A DNA stretch of 64,000 bases from Xylocopa sonorina. Its lineage: Eukaryota; Arthropoda; Insecta; Hymenoptera; Apidae. The stretch lies in assembly GCF_050948175.1 (NCBI RefSeq), contig NW_027490248.1, forward strand, positions 248,001 to 312,000, read 5' to 3'. The notes beneath the pieces were generated by a model, which saw only the letters and a list, made by a program, of their open reading frames with translations, made no database searches and had not been told where the DNA came from. Positions 39,101-51,540 of the stretch are shown piece after piece (the first letter of the stretch is position 1; each line of letters opens with the position of its first letter). The position numbers and the translations under genes were made by a program.

Positions 39101-39243
39101 CAATAGATTTCTAATGCTTCTTAAAGCGCGATATCGCATCTCATTTCTATGTTGCATGGTAAGATGTAATATTCATTACGAAGTGTTATGCATTCCTCGT
39201 CTACGATTCAAATGAAAGTAAATGCGACACTTCCTTGCAAGGA
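36109..39243 (+). repeat. 18-monomer unit, copy 1 (3,135 bp)
   Basis: Offsets of exactly 3,135 bp link many markers: 36,212, 39,347 and 42,482; 37,955, 41,090 and 44,225. 3,135 is 18 x 174 plus 3, and the extra 3 bases are the gaaagctaaatg and cgatatgtcgc insertions. Internally a segment of about 600 bp occurs twice, 1,743 bp (10 monomers) apart, so the unit is a 10 + 8 composite. The left edge is taken at taagcg-type divergence between gaaatagcg (36,109) and gaaacagcg (39,244). Confidence 0.9.
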
Positions 39244-42200
39244 AACAGCGTTTGCTGATGTCTACGTATCGAAGCAATAGAGTTCAAATGCTTCTTAAAA
39301 CGAGATATTGCATCTCATATCTATGTTTCATGATAAGATATAATATTCATTGCGAAGTGTTATGCATTCCTCGTCTACGATTCAAATGAATGTAAATGCG
39401 ACACTTCCTCGCTAGGAAATAGCGTTTGCAGATGTCTACGTATAGTAGCAATAGCTTTCTAATGCTTCTTAAAACGCGATATCGCATCTCATTTCTATGT
39501 TTCATGGTAAGATATAATATGATTTGCGAAGTGTTATGTATTCCTCGTCTACACTTCAAATGAATGTAAATGCGATACTTCCTTGCAAGGAAATAGCGTT
39601 TGCAGATGTCTACGTATCGAAGCAATAGAGTACAAATGCTTCTTAAAACGAGATATTGCATCTCATATCTGTGTTTCATGATAAGATATAATATTCATTG
39701 CGAAGTGTTATGCATTCCTCGTCTACGATTCAAATGAAAGTAAATGCGACACTTCCCTGGAAGGAAATAACGATTGCAGATGTCTACGTATGGTAGCATT
39801 AGCTTTCTAATGCTTCTTAAAACGCGATATCGCATCTCATTTCTATGTTTCATGGTAAGATATAATATGATTTGCGAAGTGTTATGTATTCCTCGTCTAC
39901 ACTTCAAATGAATGAAAATACGACACTACCTTGCAAGGAAATAGCGTTTGCAGATGTCTACGTATCGTAGCAGTAGAGTTCTAATTCTTCTTAAAGCGCG
40001 ATATCGCATCTAATTTCTATGTTTCAAGGTAAGATATAATATGATTTGCGAAGTGTTATGTATCCCTCGTCTACACTTCAAATGAATGTAAATGCGACAC
40101 TTCCTTGCCAGGAAATAGCGTTTGCAGATGACTACGTATCGTAGCAATGGAGTTCTTATGTTACTTAAAACGCGATATCGCATCTCATTTCTATGTTTCA
40201 TGGTAAGATATAATATGATTTGCGAAGTGTCATGTATTCCTCGTCTACACTTCAAATGAATGTGAATGCGACATTTCCTCGCTATGTAATAGCGTTTGCA
40301 GATGTCTACGTATCGTAGCAATAGATTTCCAATGCTTCTTAAAGCGCGATATCGCATCTCATTTCTATGTTGCATGGTAAGATGTAATATACATTACGAA
40401 GTGTTATGCATTCCTCGTCTACGATTCAAATGAAAGCTAAATGCGACACTTCCTTGCAAGGAAATAAAGATTGCAGATGTCTACGTATCGTAGCAATAGA
40501 GTTCATATGATTCTTAAAACGCGATATGTCGCATCTCATTTCTATGTTTCATGGTAAGATATAACATGATTTGCGAAGTGTTATGTATTCCTCGTCTACA
40601 CTTCAAATGAATGTGAATGCGATACTTCCTCGCTAGGAAATAGCGTTTGCAGATATCTACGTATCGTAGCAATAGCTTTCTAATGCTTCTTAAAACGCGA
40701 TATCGCATCTCATTTCTATGTTTCATGGTAAGATATAATATGATTTGCGAAGTGCTATGTATTCCTCGTCTACACTTCAAATGAATGTAAATGCGACATT
40801 TCCTCGCTAGGAAATAGCGTTTGCAGATGTCTACGTATCGTAGCAATAGATTTCTAATGCTTCTTAAAGCGCGATATCGCATCTCATTTCTATGTTGCAT
40901 GGTAAGATGTAATATTCATTACGAAGTGTTATGCATTCCTCGTCTACGATTCAAATGAAAGTAAATGCGACACTTCCATGCAAGGAAATAGCGTTTGCTG
41001 ATGTCTACGTATCGAAGCAATAGTGTTCAAATGCTTCTTAAAACGAGATATTGCATCTCATATCTATGTTTCATGATAAGATATAATATTCATTGCGAAG
41101 TGTTATGCATTCCTCGTCTACGATTCAAATGAATGTAAATGCGACACTTCCTCGCTAGGAAATAGCGTTTGCAGATGTCTACGTATAGTAGCAATAGCTT
41201 TCTAATGCTTCTTAAAACGCGATATCGCATCTCATTTCTATGTTTCATGGTAAGATATAATATGATTTGCGAAGTGTTATGTATTCCTCGTCTACACTTC
41301 AAATGAATGTAAATGCGATACTTCCTTGCAAGGAAATAGCGTTTGCAGATGTCTACGTATCGAAGCAATAGAGTACAAATGCTTCTTAAAACGAGATATT
41401 GCATCTCATATCTGTGTTTCATGATAAGATATAATATTCATTGCGAAGTGTTATGCATTCCTCGTCTACGATTCAAATGAAAGTAAATGCGACACTTCCC
41501 TGGAAGGAAATAACGATTGCAGATGTCTACGTATGGTAGCATTAGCTTTCTAATGCTTCTTAAAACGCGATATCGCATCTCATTTCTATGTTTCATGGTA
41601 AGATATAATATGATTTGCGAAGTGTCATGTATTCCTCGTCTACACTTCAAATGAATGTGAATGCGACATTTCCTCGCTATGTAATAGCGTTTGCAGATGT
41701 CTACGTATCGTAGCAATAGATTTCTAATGCTTCTTAAAGCGCGATATCGCATCTCATTCCTCTGTTTCATGGTAAGATATAATATGATTTGCGAAGTGTC
41801 ATGTATTCCTCGTCTACACTTCAAATGAATGTAAATGCGACACTTCCTTACAAGGAAATAGCGTTTGCAGATGTTTACCTATCGTAGCAATAGAGTTCTA
41901 ATGCTTCTTAGAACGGGATATCGCTTCTCATTTCTATGTTTCATGGTAAGATATAATATGAGTTGCGAAGTGTCATGTATTCCTCGTCTACACTTCAAAT
42001 GAATGTGAATGCGACACTTCCTCGCTAGGAAATAGCGCTTGCAGATGTCTACGTATCGTAGCAATAGGTTTCTAATGCTTCTTAAAGGGCCATATCTCAT
42101 CTCATTTCTATGTTGCATGGTAAGATGTAATATTCATTACGAAGTGTTATGCATTCCTCGTCTACGATTCAAATGAAAGTAAATGCGACACTTCCTTGCA

Positions 42201-42378
42201 AGGAAATAACGATTGCAGATGTCTACGTATCGTAGCAATAGATTTCTAATGCTTCTTAAAGCGCGATATCGCATCTCATTTCTATGTTGCATGGTAAGAT
42301 GTAATATTCATTACGAAGTGTTATGCATTCCTCGTCTACGATTCAAATGAAAGTAAATGCGACACTTCCTTGCAAGGA
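39244..42378 (+). repeat. 18-monomer unit, copy 2 (3,135 bp)
   Basis: This is a full copy adjacent to copy 1. Noticed differences from copy 1 are atctcatttc against atcgcatttc near 40,884, and cttccatgcaagg against cttccttgcaagg near 40,977. Both changes are shared with copy 3, so copies 2 and 3 are closer to each other than to copy 1. Confidence 0.9.
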
Positions 42379-45109
42379 AACAGCGTTTGCTGATGTCTAC
42401 GTATCGAAGCAATAGAGTTCAAATGCTTCTTAAAACGAGATATTGCATCTCATATCTATGTTTCATGATAAGATATAATATTCATTGCGAAGTGTTATGC
42501 ATTCCTCGTCTACGATTCAAATGAATGTAAATGCGACACTTCCTCGCTAGGAAATAGCGTTTGCAGATGTCTACGTATAGTAGCAATAGCTTTCTAATGC
42601 TTCTTAAAACGCGATATCGCATCTCATTTCTATGTTTCATGGTAAGATATAATATGATTTGCGAAGTGTTATGTATTCCTCGTCTACACTTCAAATGAAT
42701 GTAAATGCGATACTTCCTTGCAAGGAAATAGCGTTTGCAGATGTCTACGTATCGAAGCAATAGAGTACAAATGCTTCTTAAAACGAGATATTGCATCTCA
42801 TATCTGTGTTTCATGATAAGATATAATATTCATTGCGAAGTGTTATGCATTCCTCGTCTACGATTCAAATGAAAGTAAATGCGACACTTCCCTGGAAGGA
42901 AATAACGATTGCAGAAGTCTACGTATGGTAGCATTAGCTTTCTAATGCTTCTTAAAACGCGATATCGCATCTCATTTCTATGTTTCATGGTAAGATATAA
43001 TATGATTTGCGAAGTGTTATGTATTCCTCGTCTACACTTCAAATGAATGAAAATACGACACTACCTTGCAAGGAAATAGCGTTTGCAGATGTCTACGTAT
43101 CGTAGCAGTAGAGTTCTAATTCTTCTTAAAGCGCGATATCGCATCTAATTTCTATGTTTCAAGGTAAGATATAATATGATTTGCGAAGTGTTATGTATCC
43201 CTCGTCTACACTTCAAATGAATGTAAATGCGACACTTCCTTGCCAGGAAATAGCGTTTGCAGATGACTACGTATCGTAGCAATGGAGTTCTTATGTTACT
43301 TAAAACGCGATATCGCATCTCATTTCTATGTTTCATGGTAAGATATAATATGATTTGCGAAGTGTCATGTATTCCTCGTCTACACTTCAAATGAATGTGA
43401 ATGCGACATTTCCTCGCTATGTAATAGCGTTTGCAGATGTCTACGTATCGTAGCAATAGATTTCCAATGCTTCTTAAAGCGCGATATCGCATCTCATTTC
43501 TATGTTGCATGGTAAGATGTAATATACATTACGAAGTGTTATGCATTCCTCGTCTACGATTCAAATGAAAGCTAAATGCGACACTTCCTTGCAAGGAAAT
43601 AAAGATTGCAGATGTCTACGTATCGTAGCAATAGAGTTCATATGATTCTTAAAACGCGATATGTCGCATCTCATTTCTATGTTTCATGGTAAGATATAAC
43701 ATGATTTGCGAAGTGTTATGTATTCCTCGTCTACACTTCAAATGAATGTGAATGCGATACTTCCTCGCTAGGAAATAGCGTTTGCAGATATCTACGTATC
43801 GTAGCAATAGCTTTCTAATGCTTCTTAAAACGCGATATCGCATCTCATTTCTATGTTTCATGGTAAGATATAATATGATTTGCGAAGTGCTATGTATTCC
43901 TCGTCTACACTTCAAATGAATGTAAATGCGACATTTCCTCGCTAGGAAATAGCGTTTGCAGATGTCTACGTATCGTAGCAATAGATTTCTAATGCTTCTT
44001 AAACCGCGATATCGCATCTCATTTCTATGTTGCATGGTAAGATGTAATATTCATTACGAAGTGTTATGCATTCCTCGTCTACGATTCAAATGAAAGTAAA
44101 TGCGACACTTCCATGCAAGGAAATAGCGTTTGCTGATGTCTACGTATCGAAGCAATAGTGTTCAAATGCTTCTTAAAACGAGATATTGCATCTCATATCT
44201 ATGTTTCATGATAAGATATAATATTCATTGCGAAGTGTTATGCATTCCTCGTCTACGATTCAAATGAATGTAAATGCGACACTTCCTCGCTAGGAAATAG
44301 CGTTTGCAGATGTCTACGTATAGTAGCAATAGCTTTCTAATGCTTCTTAAAACGCGATATCGCATCTCATTTCTATGTTTCATGGTAAGATATAATATGA
44401 TTTGCGAAGTGTTATGTATTCCTCGTCTACACTTCAAATGAATGTAAATGCGATACTTCCTTGCAAGGAAATAGCGTTTGCAGATGTCTACGTATCGAAG
44501 CAATAGAGTACAAATGCTTCTTAAAACGAGATATTGCATCTCATATCTGTGTTTCATGATAAGATATAATATTCATTGCGAAGTGTTATGCATTCCTCGT
44601 CTACGATTCAAATGAAAGTAAATGCGACACTTCCCTGGAAGGAAATAACGATTGCAGATGTCTACGTATGGTAGCATTAGCTTTCTAATGCTTCTTAAAA
44701 CGCGATATCGCATCTCATTTCTATGTTTCATGGTAAGATATAATATGATTTGCGAAGTGTCATGTATTCCTCGTCTACACTTCAAATGAATGTGAATGCG
44801 ACATTTCCTCGCTATGTAATAGCGTTTGCAGATGTCTACGTATCGTAGCAATAGATTTCTAATGCTTCTTAAAGCGCGATATCGCATCTCATTCCTCTGT
44901 TTCATGGTAAGATATAATATGATTTGCGAAGTGTCATGTATTCCTCGTCTACACTTCAAATGAATGTAAATGCGACACTTCCTTACAAGGAAATTGCGTT
45001 TGCAGATGTTTACCTATCGTAGCAATAGAGTTCTAATGCTTCTTAGAACGGGATATCGCTTCTCATTTCTATGTTTCATGGTAAGATATAATATGAGTTG
45101 CGAAGTGTT
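42379..45109 (+). repeat. 18-monomer unit, partial copy 3 (about 2.7 kb)
   Basis: This copy matches copy 2 for about 15.7 monomers and ends near 45,110, where gtgtt replaces gtgtc and gcgatacttcctcgc replaces gcgacacttcctcgc. Private changes noticed are gcagaagtctacg (about 42,915), cttaaaccgcg (about 44,004) and gaaattgcg (about 44,993). A further fragment of the same unit reappears at about 48,690-49,708 (offset 4,696 bp from copy 3). Confidence 0.9.
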
Positions 45110-46390
45110 ATGTATTCCTCGTCTACACTTCAAATGAATGTGAATGCGATACTTCCTCGCTAGGAAATAGCGTTTGCAGATGTCTACGTATCGTAGCAAT
45201 AGAGTTCTAATGCTTCTTAAAACGCGATATCGCATCTCATTTCTATGTTTCATGGTAAGATGTAATATGATTTGTTAAGTGTTATGTATTTCTCGTCTAC
45301 ACTTCAAATGAATGTAAATGCGACACTTCCTTGCAAGGAAATAGCGTTTGCAGATATCTACGTATCGAAGCAACAGAGTTCAAATGCTCCTTAGAACGAG
45401 ATATTGCATCTCATGTCTGTGTTTCATGATAAGATATAATATTCATTGCGAAGTGTTATGCATTCATCGTCTACGATTCAAATGAAAGTAAATGCGACAC
45501 TTCCTTGCAAGGAAATAACGATTGCAGATATCTACGTATCGTAGCAACAGCTTTCTAATGCTTCTTAAAACGCGATATCGCATCTCATTTCTATGTTTCA
45601 TGGTAAGATATAATATGATTTGCGAAGTGTTATGTATTCCTCGTCTACACTTCAAATGAATGAAAATGCGACACTTCCTTGCAAGGAAATAGCGTTTGCA
45701 GATGTCTACTTATCGTAGGGATGGAGTTCTAATGCTTCTTAAAACGTGATATCGCATCTCATATCTATGTTTCAAGATAAGATATAATATTCATTGCGAA
45801 GTGTTATGCATTCCTCGTCTACGATTCAAAATGGATGTAAATGCGACACTTCCTTGCCAGGACATAGCGTTTGCAGATGTCTACGTATCGGAGCAATAGA
45901 GTTCTTATGTTACTTAAAACGCGATATCGCATCTCATTTCTATGTTTCATGGTAAGATATAATATGATTTGCGAAGTGTCATGTATTCCTCGTCTACACA
46001 TCAAATGAATGTAAATGCGACACTTCCTTGCTAGGAAATAGCGTTTGCAGATGTCTACGTATCGTAGCAATAGATTTCTAATGCTTCTTAAAGCGCGATA
46101 TCGCATCTCATTTCTATGTTTCATGGTAAGATATAACATGATTTGCGAAGTGTTATGTATTCCTCGTCTACACTTCAAATGAATGTGAATGCGATACTTC
46201 CTCGCTAGGAAATAGCGTTTGCAGATGTCTACGTATCGTAGCAATAGCTTTCTAATGCTTCTTAAAACGCGATATCGCATCTCATTTCTATGTTTCATGG
46301 TAAGATATAATATGATTTGCGAAGTGTTATGTATTCCTCGTCTACGCTTCAAATGAATGTAAATGCGACACTTCCTTGCTAGGAAATAGC
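45110..46390 (+). repeat. Zone C mixed monomers
   Basis: About seven monomers. The stretch includes the tatcgtaggg/atggag monomer (45711) followed by the ttgccaggacatag monomer, both shared with 22.7-23.4 kb. It therefore holds sequence otherwise seen only about 22.4 kb to the left. One extra base is present near 45,830 (gattcaaaatgg). Confidence 0.78.
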
Positions 46391-48485
46391 GTTTGCAGAT
46401 GTCTACGTATCGAAGCAATAGAGTTCAAATGCTTCTTAAAACGAGATATTGCATCTCATATATGTGTTTCATGATAAGATATAATATTCATTGCGAAGTG
46501 TTATGCATTCCTCTTCTACGATTCAAATGAAAGTAAATGCGACACTTCCTTGCAAGGAAATAACGATTGCAGATGTCTACGGATCGTAGCAATAGCTTTC
46601 TAATGCTTCCTAAAACGCGATATCGCATCTCATTTCTATGTTTCATGGTAAGATATAACATAATTTGCGAAGTGTTATGTATTCCTCGTCTACACTTCAA
46701 TTGAATGTGAATGCGGTACTTCCTCGCTAGGAAATAGCGTTTACAGATGTCTACGTATCGTAGCAATAGCTTTCTAAAGCTTCTTAAAACGCGATATCGC
46801 ATCTCATTTCTATGTTTCATGGTAAGATTTAATATGATTTGTTAAGTGTTATGTATTTCTCGTCTACACTTCAAATGAATGTAAATGCGACACTTCCATG
46901 CTAGGAAATAGCGTTTGCAGATATCTACGTATCGAAGCAACAGAGTTCAAATGCTTCTTAGAACGAGATATTGCATCTCATATCTGTGTTTCATGATAAG
47001 ATATAATATTCATTGCGAAGTGTTATGCATTCCTCGTCTACGATTCAAATGAAAGTAAATGCGACTCTTCCTTGCAAGGAAATAACGATTGCAGATATCT
47101 ACGTATCGTAGCAATAGCTTTCTAATGCTTCTTAAAACGCGATATCGCATCTCATTTCTATGTTTCATGGTAAGATACAATATGATTTGCGAAGTGTTAT
47201 GTATTCCTCGTCCACACTTCAAATGAATATGAATGCGACACTTCCTTGCAAGGAAATAGCGTTTGCAGATGTCTACCTATCGCAGCAATAGTGTTCTAAT
47301 GCTTCTTAGAACGCGATATCGCATCTCATTTCTATGTTTCATGGTAAGATATAACATGATTTGCGAAGTGTTATGTATTCCTCGTCTACACTTCAAATGA
47401 ATGAAAATACGACACTTCCTTGCAAGGAAATACAGTTTGCAGATGTCTACGTATCGTAGCAATAGAGTTCTAATTCCTCTTAGAGCACGATATCGCATCT
47501 CATTTCTATGTTTCATGGTAAGATATAATATGATTTGCGAAGTGTCATGTATTCCTCGTCTACACTTCAAATGAATGTGAATGCGACATTTCCTCGCTAG
47601 GAAATAGCGTTTGCAGATGTCTACGTATCGTAGCAATAGATTTCTAATGCTTCTTAAAGCGCGATGTCGCATCTCATTTCTATGTTTCACGGTAAGATAT
47701 AATATGATTTGCGAAGTGTCATGTATTCCTCGTCTACACTTCAAATGAATGTAAGTGCGACACTTCCTTGCTAGGAAATAGCGTTTGCAGATGTCTATGT
47801 ATCGTAGCAATAGAGTTATAATGCTTCTTAAAACGCGATATCTCATCTCATTTCTATGTTTCATGGTAAGATGTAACATGATTTGCGAAGTGTTATGTAC
47901 TCCTCTACACTTCAAATGAATGTAAATGCGACACTTCCTTGCCAGGAAATAGCGTTTGCAAATGTCTACCTATCGTAGCAATAGTGTTCTAATGCTTCTT
48001 AGTACGCGATATCGCATCTCATTTCTATGTTTCATGGTAAGATATAACATGATTTGCGAAGTGTTATGTATTCCTCGTCCACACTTCAAATGAATGTGAA
48101 TGCGATACTTCCCCGCTAGGAAATAGCGTTTGCAGATGTCTACGTATCGTAGCAACAGCTTTCTAATCCTTCTTAAAACGCGATATCGCATCTCATTTCT
48201 ATGTTTCATGGTAAGATATAATATGATTTGCGAAGTGTCATGTATTCCTCGTCTACACTTCAAATGAATGAAAATACGACACTTCCTTGCAAGGAAATAG
48301 CGTTTGCAGATGTCTACGTATCGTAGCAATAGAGTTCTAATTCCTCTTAGAGCGCGATATCGCATCTCGTTTCTATGTTTCAAGGTAAGATATAATATGA
48401 ATTGCGGAGTGTTATGTATTCCTCGTCTACACTTCAAATGAATGTAAATGCGACACTTCCTTGCCAGGAAATAGCGTTTGCAGAT
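46391..48485 (+). repeat. Long higher-order block, copy 3 (truncated, with one extra monomer)
   Basis: This matches 25,333-27,254. The offset is 21,058 bp up to about 47,222 and 21,232 bp after about 47,430. The 174-bp step shows that one monomer was added at about 47,255-47,430 (the gaaatacag monomer with cctatcgcagc upstream). The block ends at about 48,490, where cgtatcgaag replaces cgtatcgtag. Confidence 0.85.
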
Positions 48486-49707
48486 GTCTACGTATCGAAG
48501 CAATAGAGTACAAATGCTTCTTAAAACGAGATATTGCATCTCATATCTGTGTTTCATGATAAGATATAATATTCATTGCGAAGTGTTATGTATTCCTCGT
48601 CTACACTTCAAATGAATGTGAATGCGATACTTCCTCGCTAGGAAATAGCGTTTGCAGATGTCTACGTATCGTAGCAATAGATTTCTAATGCTTCTTAAAG
48701 CGCGATATCGCATCTCATTTCTATGTTGCATGGTAAGATGTAATATTCATTACGAAGTGTTATGCATTCCTCGTCTACGATTCAAATGAAAGTAAATGCG
48801 ACACTTCCTTGCAAGGAAATAGCGTTTGCTGATGTCTACGTATCGAAGCAATAGAGTTCAAATGCTTCTTAAAACGAGATATTGCATCTCATATCTATGT
48901 TTCATGATAAGATATAATATTCATTGCGAAGTGTTATGCATTCCTCGTCTACGATTCAAATGAATGTAAATGCGACACTTCCTCGCTAGGAAATAGCGTT
49001 TGCAGATGTCTACGTATAGTAGCAATAGCTTTCTAATGCTTCTTAAAACGCGATATCGCATCTCATTTCTATGTTTCATGGTAAGATATAATATGATTTG
49101 CGAAGTGTTATGTATTCCTCGTCTACACTTCAAATGAATGTAAATGCGATACTTCCTTGCAAGGAAATAGCGTTTGCAGATGTCTACGTATCGAAGCAAT
49201 AGAGTACAAATGCTTCTTAAAACGAGATATTGCATCTCATATCTGTGTTTCATGATAAGATATAATATTCATTGCGAAGTGTTATGCATTCCTCGTCTAC
49301 GATTCAAATGAAAGTAAATGCGACACTTCCCTGGAAGGAAATAACGATTGCAGATGTCTACGTATGGTAGCATTAGCTTTCTAATGCTTCTTAAAACGCG
49401 ATATCGCATCTCATTTCTATGTTTCATGGTAAGATATAATATGATTTGCGAAGTGTCATGTATTCCTCGTCTACACTTCAAATGAATGTGAATGCGACAT
49501 TTCCTCGCTATGTAATAGCGTTTGCAGATGTCTACGTATCGTAGCAATAGATTTCTAATGCTTCTTAAAGCGCGATATCGCATCTCATTCCTCTGTTTCA
49601 TGGTAAGATATAATATGATTTGCGAAGTGTCATGTATTCCTCGTCTACACTTCAAATGAATGTAAATGCGACACTTCCTTACAAGGAAATAGCGTTTGCA
49701 GATGTTT
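48486..49707 (+). repeat. Fragment of the 18-monomer unit
   Basis: From about 48,690 the order of diagnostic monomers (gctgatgtctac, tatagtagc, gagtacaaatg, ccctggaagg, gctatgtaatagcg, cattcctctg, cttacaagg) is the same as in 44,0xx-45,0xx. This is the right-hand part of the 3,135-bp unit. It marks the last long zone C unit before the trimer region. Confidence 0.82.
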
Positions 49708-51182
49708 ACCTATCGTAGCAATAGAGTTCTAATGCTTCTTAAAACGGGATATCGCTTCTCATTTCTATGTTTCATGGTAAGATATAATATGAGTTGCGAA
49801 GTGTTATGTATTCCTCGTCTACACTTCAAATGAATGTGAATGCGATACTTCCTCGCTAGGAAATAGCGTTTGCAGATGTCTACGTATCGTAGCAATAGAG
49901 TTCTAATGCTTTTTAAAACGCGATATCGCATCTCATTTCTATGTTTCATGGTAAGATGTAATATGATTTGCGAAGTGTTATGTATTCCTCCTCTACATTT
50001 CAAATGAATGTAAATGCGACACTTCCTTGCTAGGAAATAGCGTCTGCAGATGTCTAGGTACCGTAGCAATAGAGTTCTAATGCTTCTTAAAACGCTATAT
50101 CGCGTCTCATTTCTATGTTTCATGGTAAGATGTAATATGATGTGCGAAGTGTTATGTATTCCACCTCTACACTTCAAATGAATGTAAATGCGACACTTCG
50201 CTGCCAGGAAATAGCGTTTGCTAATGTCTACCTATCGTAGCAATAGAGTTCTAATGCTTCTTAAAACGGGATATCGCATCTCATTTCTATGTTTCATGGT
50301 AAGATATAATATGAGTTGCGAAGTGTTATGTATTCCTCGTCTACACTTCAAATGAATGTGAATGCGATACTTCCTCGCTAGGAAATAGCGTTTGCAGATG
50401 TCTACGTATCGTAGCAATAGAGTTCTAATGCTTCTTAAAACGCGATATCGCATCTCATTTCTATGTTTCATGGTAAGATGTAATACGATTTGCGAAGTGT
50501 TATGTATTCCTCCTCTACATTTCAAATGAATGTAAATGCGACACTTCCTTGCTAGGAAATAGCGTCTGCAGATGTCTGGGTACCGTAGCAATAGAGTTCT
50601 AATGCTTCTTAAAACGCTATATCGCGTCTCATTTCTATGTTTCATGGTAAGATGTAATATGATGTGCGAAGTGTTATGTATTCCACCTCTACACTTCAAA
50701 TGAATGTAAATGCGACACTTCGCTGCCAGGAAATAGCGTTTGCTAATGTCTACCTATCGTAGCAATAGAGTTCTAATGCTTCTTAAAACGGGATATCGCT
50801 TCTCATTTCTATGTTTCATGGTAAGATATAATATGAGTTGCGAAGTGTTATGTATTCCTCGTCTACACTTCAAATGAATGTGAATGCGATACTTCCTCGC
50901 TAGGAAATAGCGTTTGCAGATGTCTACGTATCGTAGCAATAGAGTTCTAATGCTTCTTAAAACGCGATATCGCATCTCATTTCTATGTTTCATGGTAAGA
51001 TGTAATACGATTTGCGAAGTGTTATGTATTCCTCCTCTACATTTCAATGAATGTAAATGCGACACTTCCTTGCTAGGAAATAGCGTCTGCAGATGTCTGG
51101 GTATCGTAGCAATAGAGTTCTAATGCTTCTTAAAACGCGATATCGCGTCTCATTTCTATGTTTCATGGTAAGATGTAATATG
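49708..51182 (+). repeat. Trimer (522 bp) repeated about 2.8 times
   Basis: Successive copies are at 49,708-50,229, 50,230-50,751 and 50,752 to about 51,182. The three monomers are recognisable by aaaacgggatatcgc with atgagttgcg, by taatgcttcttaaaacgcgatatcgc with gtaagatgtaata, and by cgtctgcagatgtct(a/g)gg with cctcctctacatttc. Copy 3 has lost one base (tttcaatgaatg, about 51,047). Confidence 0.88.
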
Positions 51183-51540
51183 ATTTGCGAAGTGTTATGT
51201 CTTCCTCCTCTACACTTCAAATGAATGTAAATGCGACACTTCCCTGCCAGGAAATAGCGTTTGCAAATGTCCACCTATCGTGGCAATAGTGTTCTAATGC
51301 TTCTTAAAACGCGATATCGCACCTCATTTCTATGTTTCATGGTAAGATGTAATATGATGTGCGAAGTGTTATGTATTCCTCCTCTACACTTCAAATGAAT
51401 GTAAATGCGACACTTCCCTGCCAGGAAATAGCGTTTGCAAATGTCCACCTATCGTGGCAATAGTGTTCTAATGCTTCTTAAAACGCGATATCGCACCTCA
51501 TTTCTATGTTTCATGGTAAGATATAATATGATTTGCGAAG
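51183..51540 (+). repeat. Single monomer duplicated in tandem
   Basis: Two neighbouring monomers with the same rare words (cctgccagg, gcaaatgtccacctatcgtgg, cgcacctcatttc) lie with gccag at 51,246 and 51,420, exactly 174 bp apart. They are almost identical, which is unusual here because neighbours normally belong to different types. Confidence 0.85.

Noticed and set aside
36109..45109. Assembly duplication as the explanation for near-identical units
   Set aside because: Not adopted as the main reading, because copies carry private substitutions (about 37,749, 42,915 and 44,004) and a truncated third copy, which fits real repeats. It cannot be excluded without read data.
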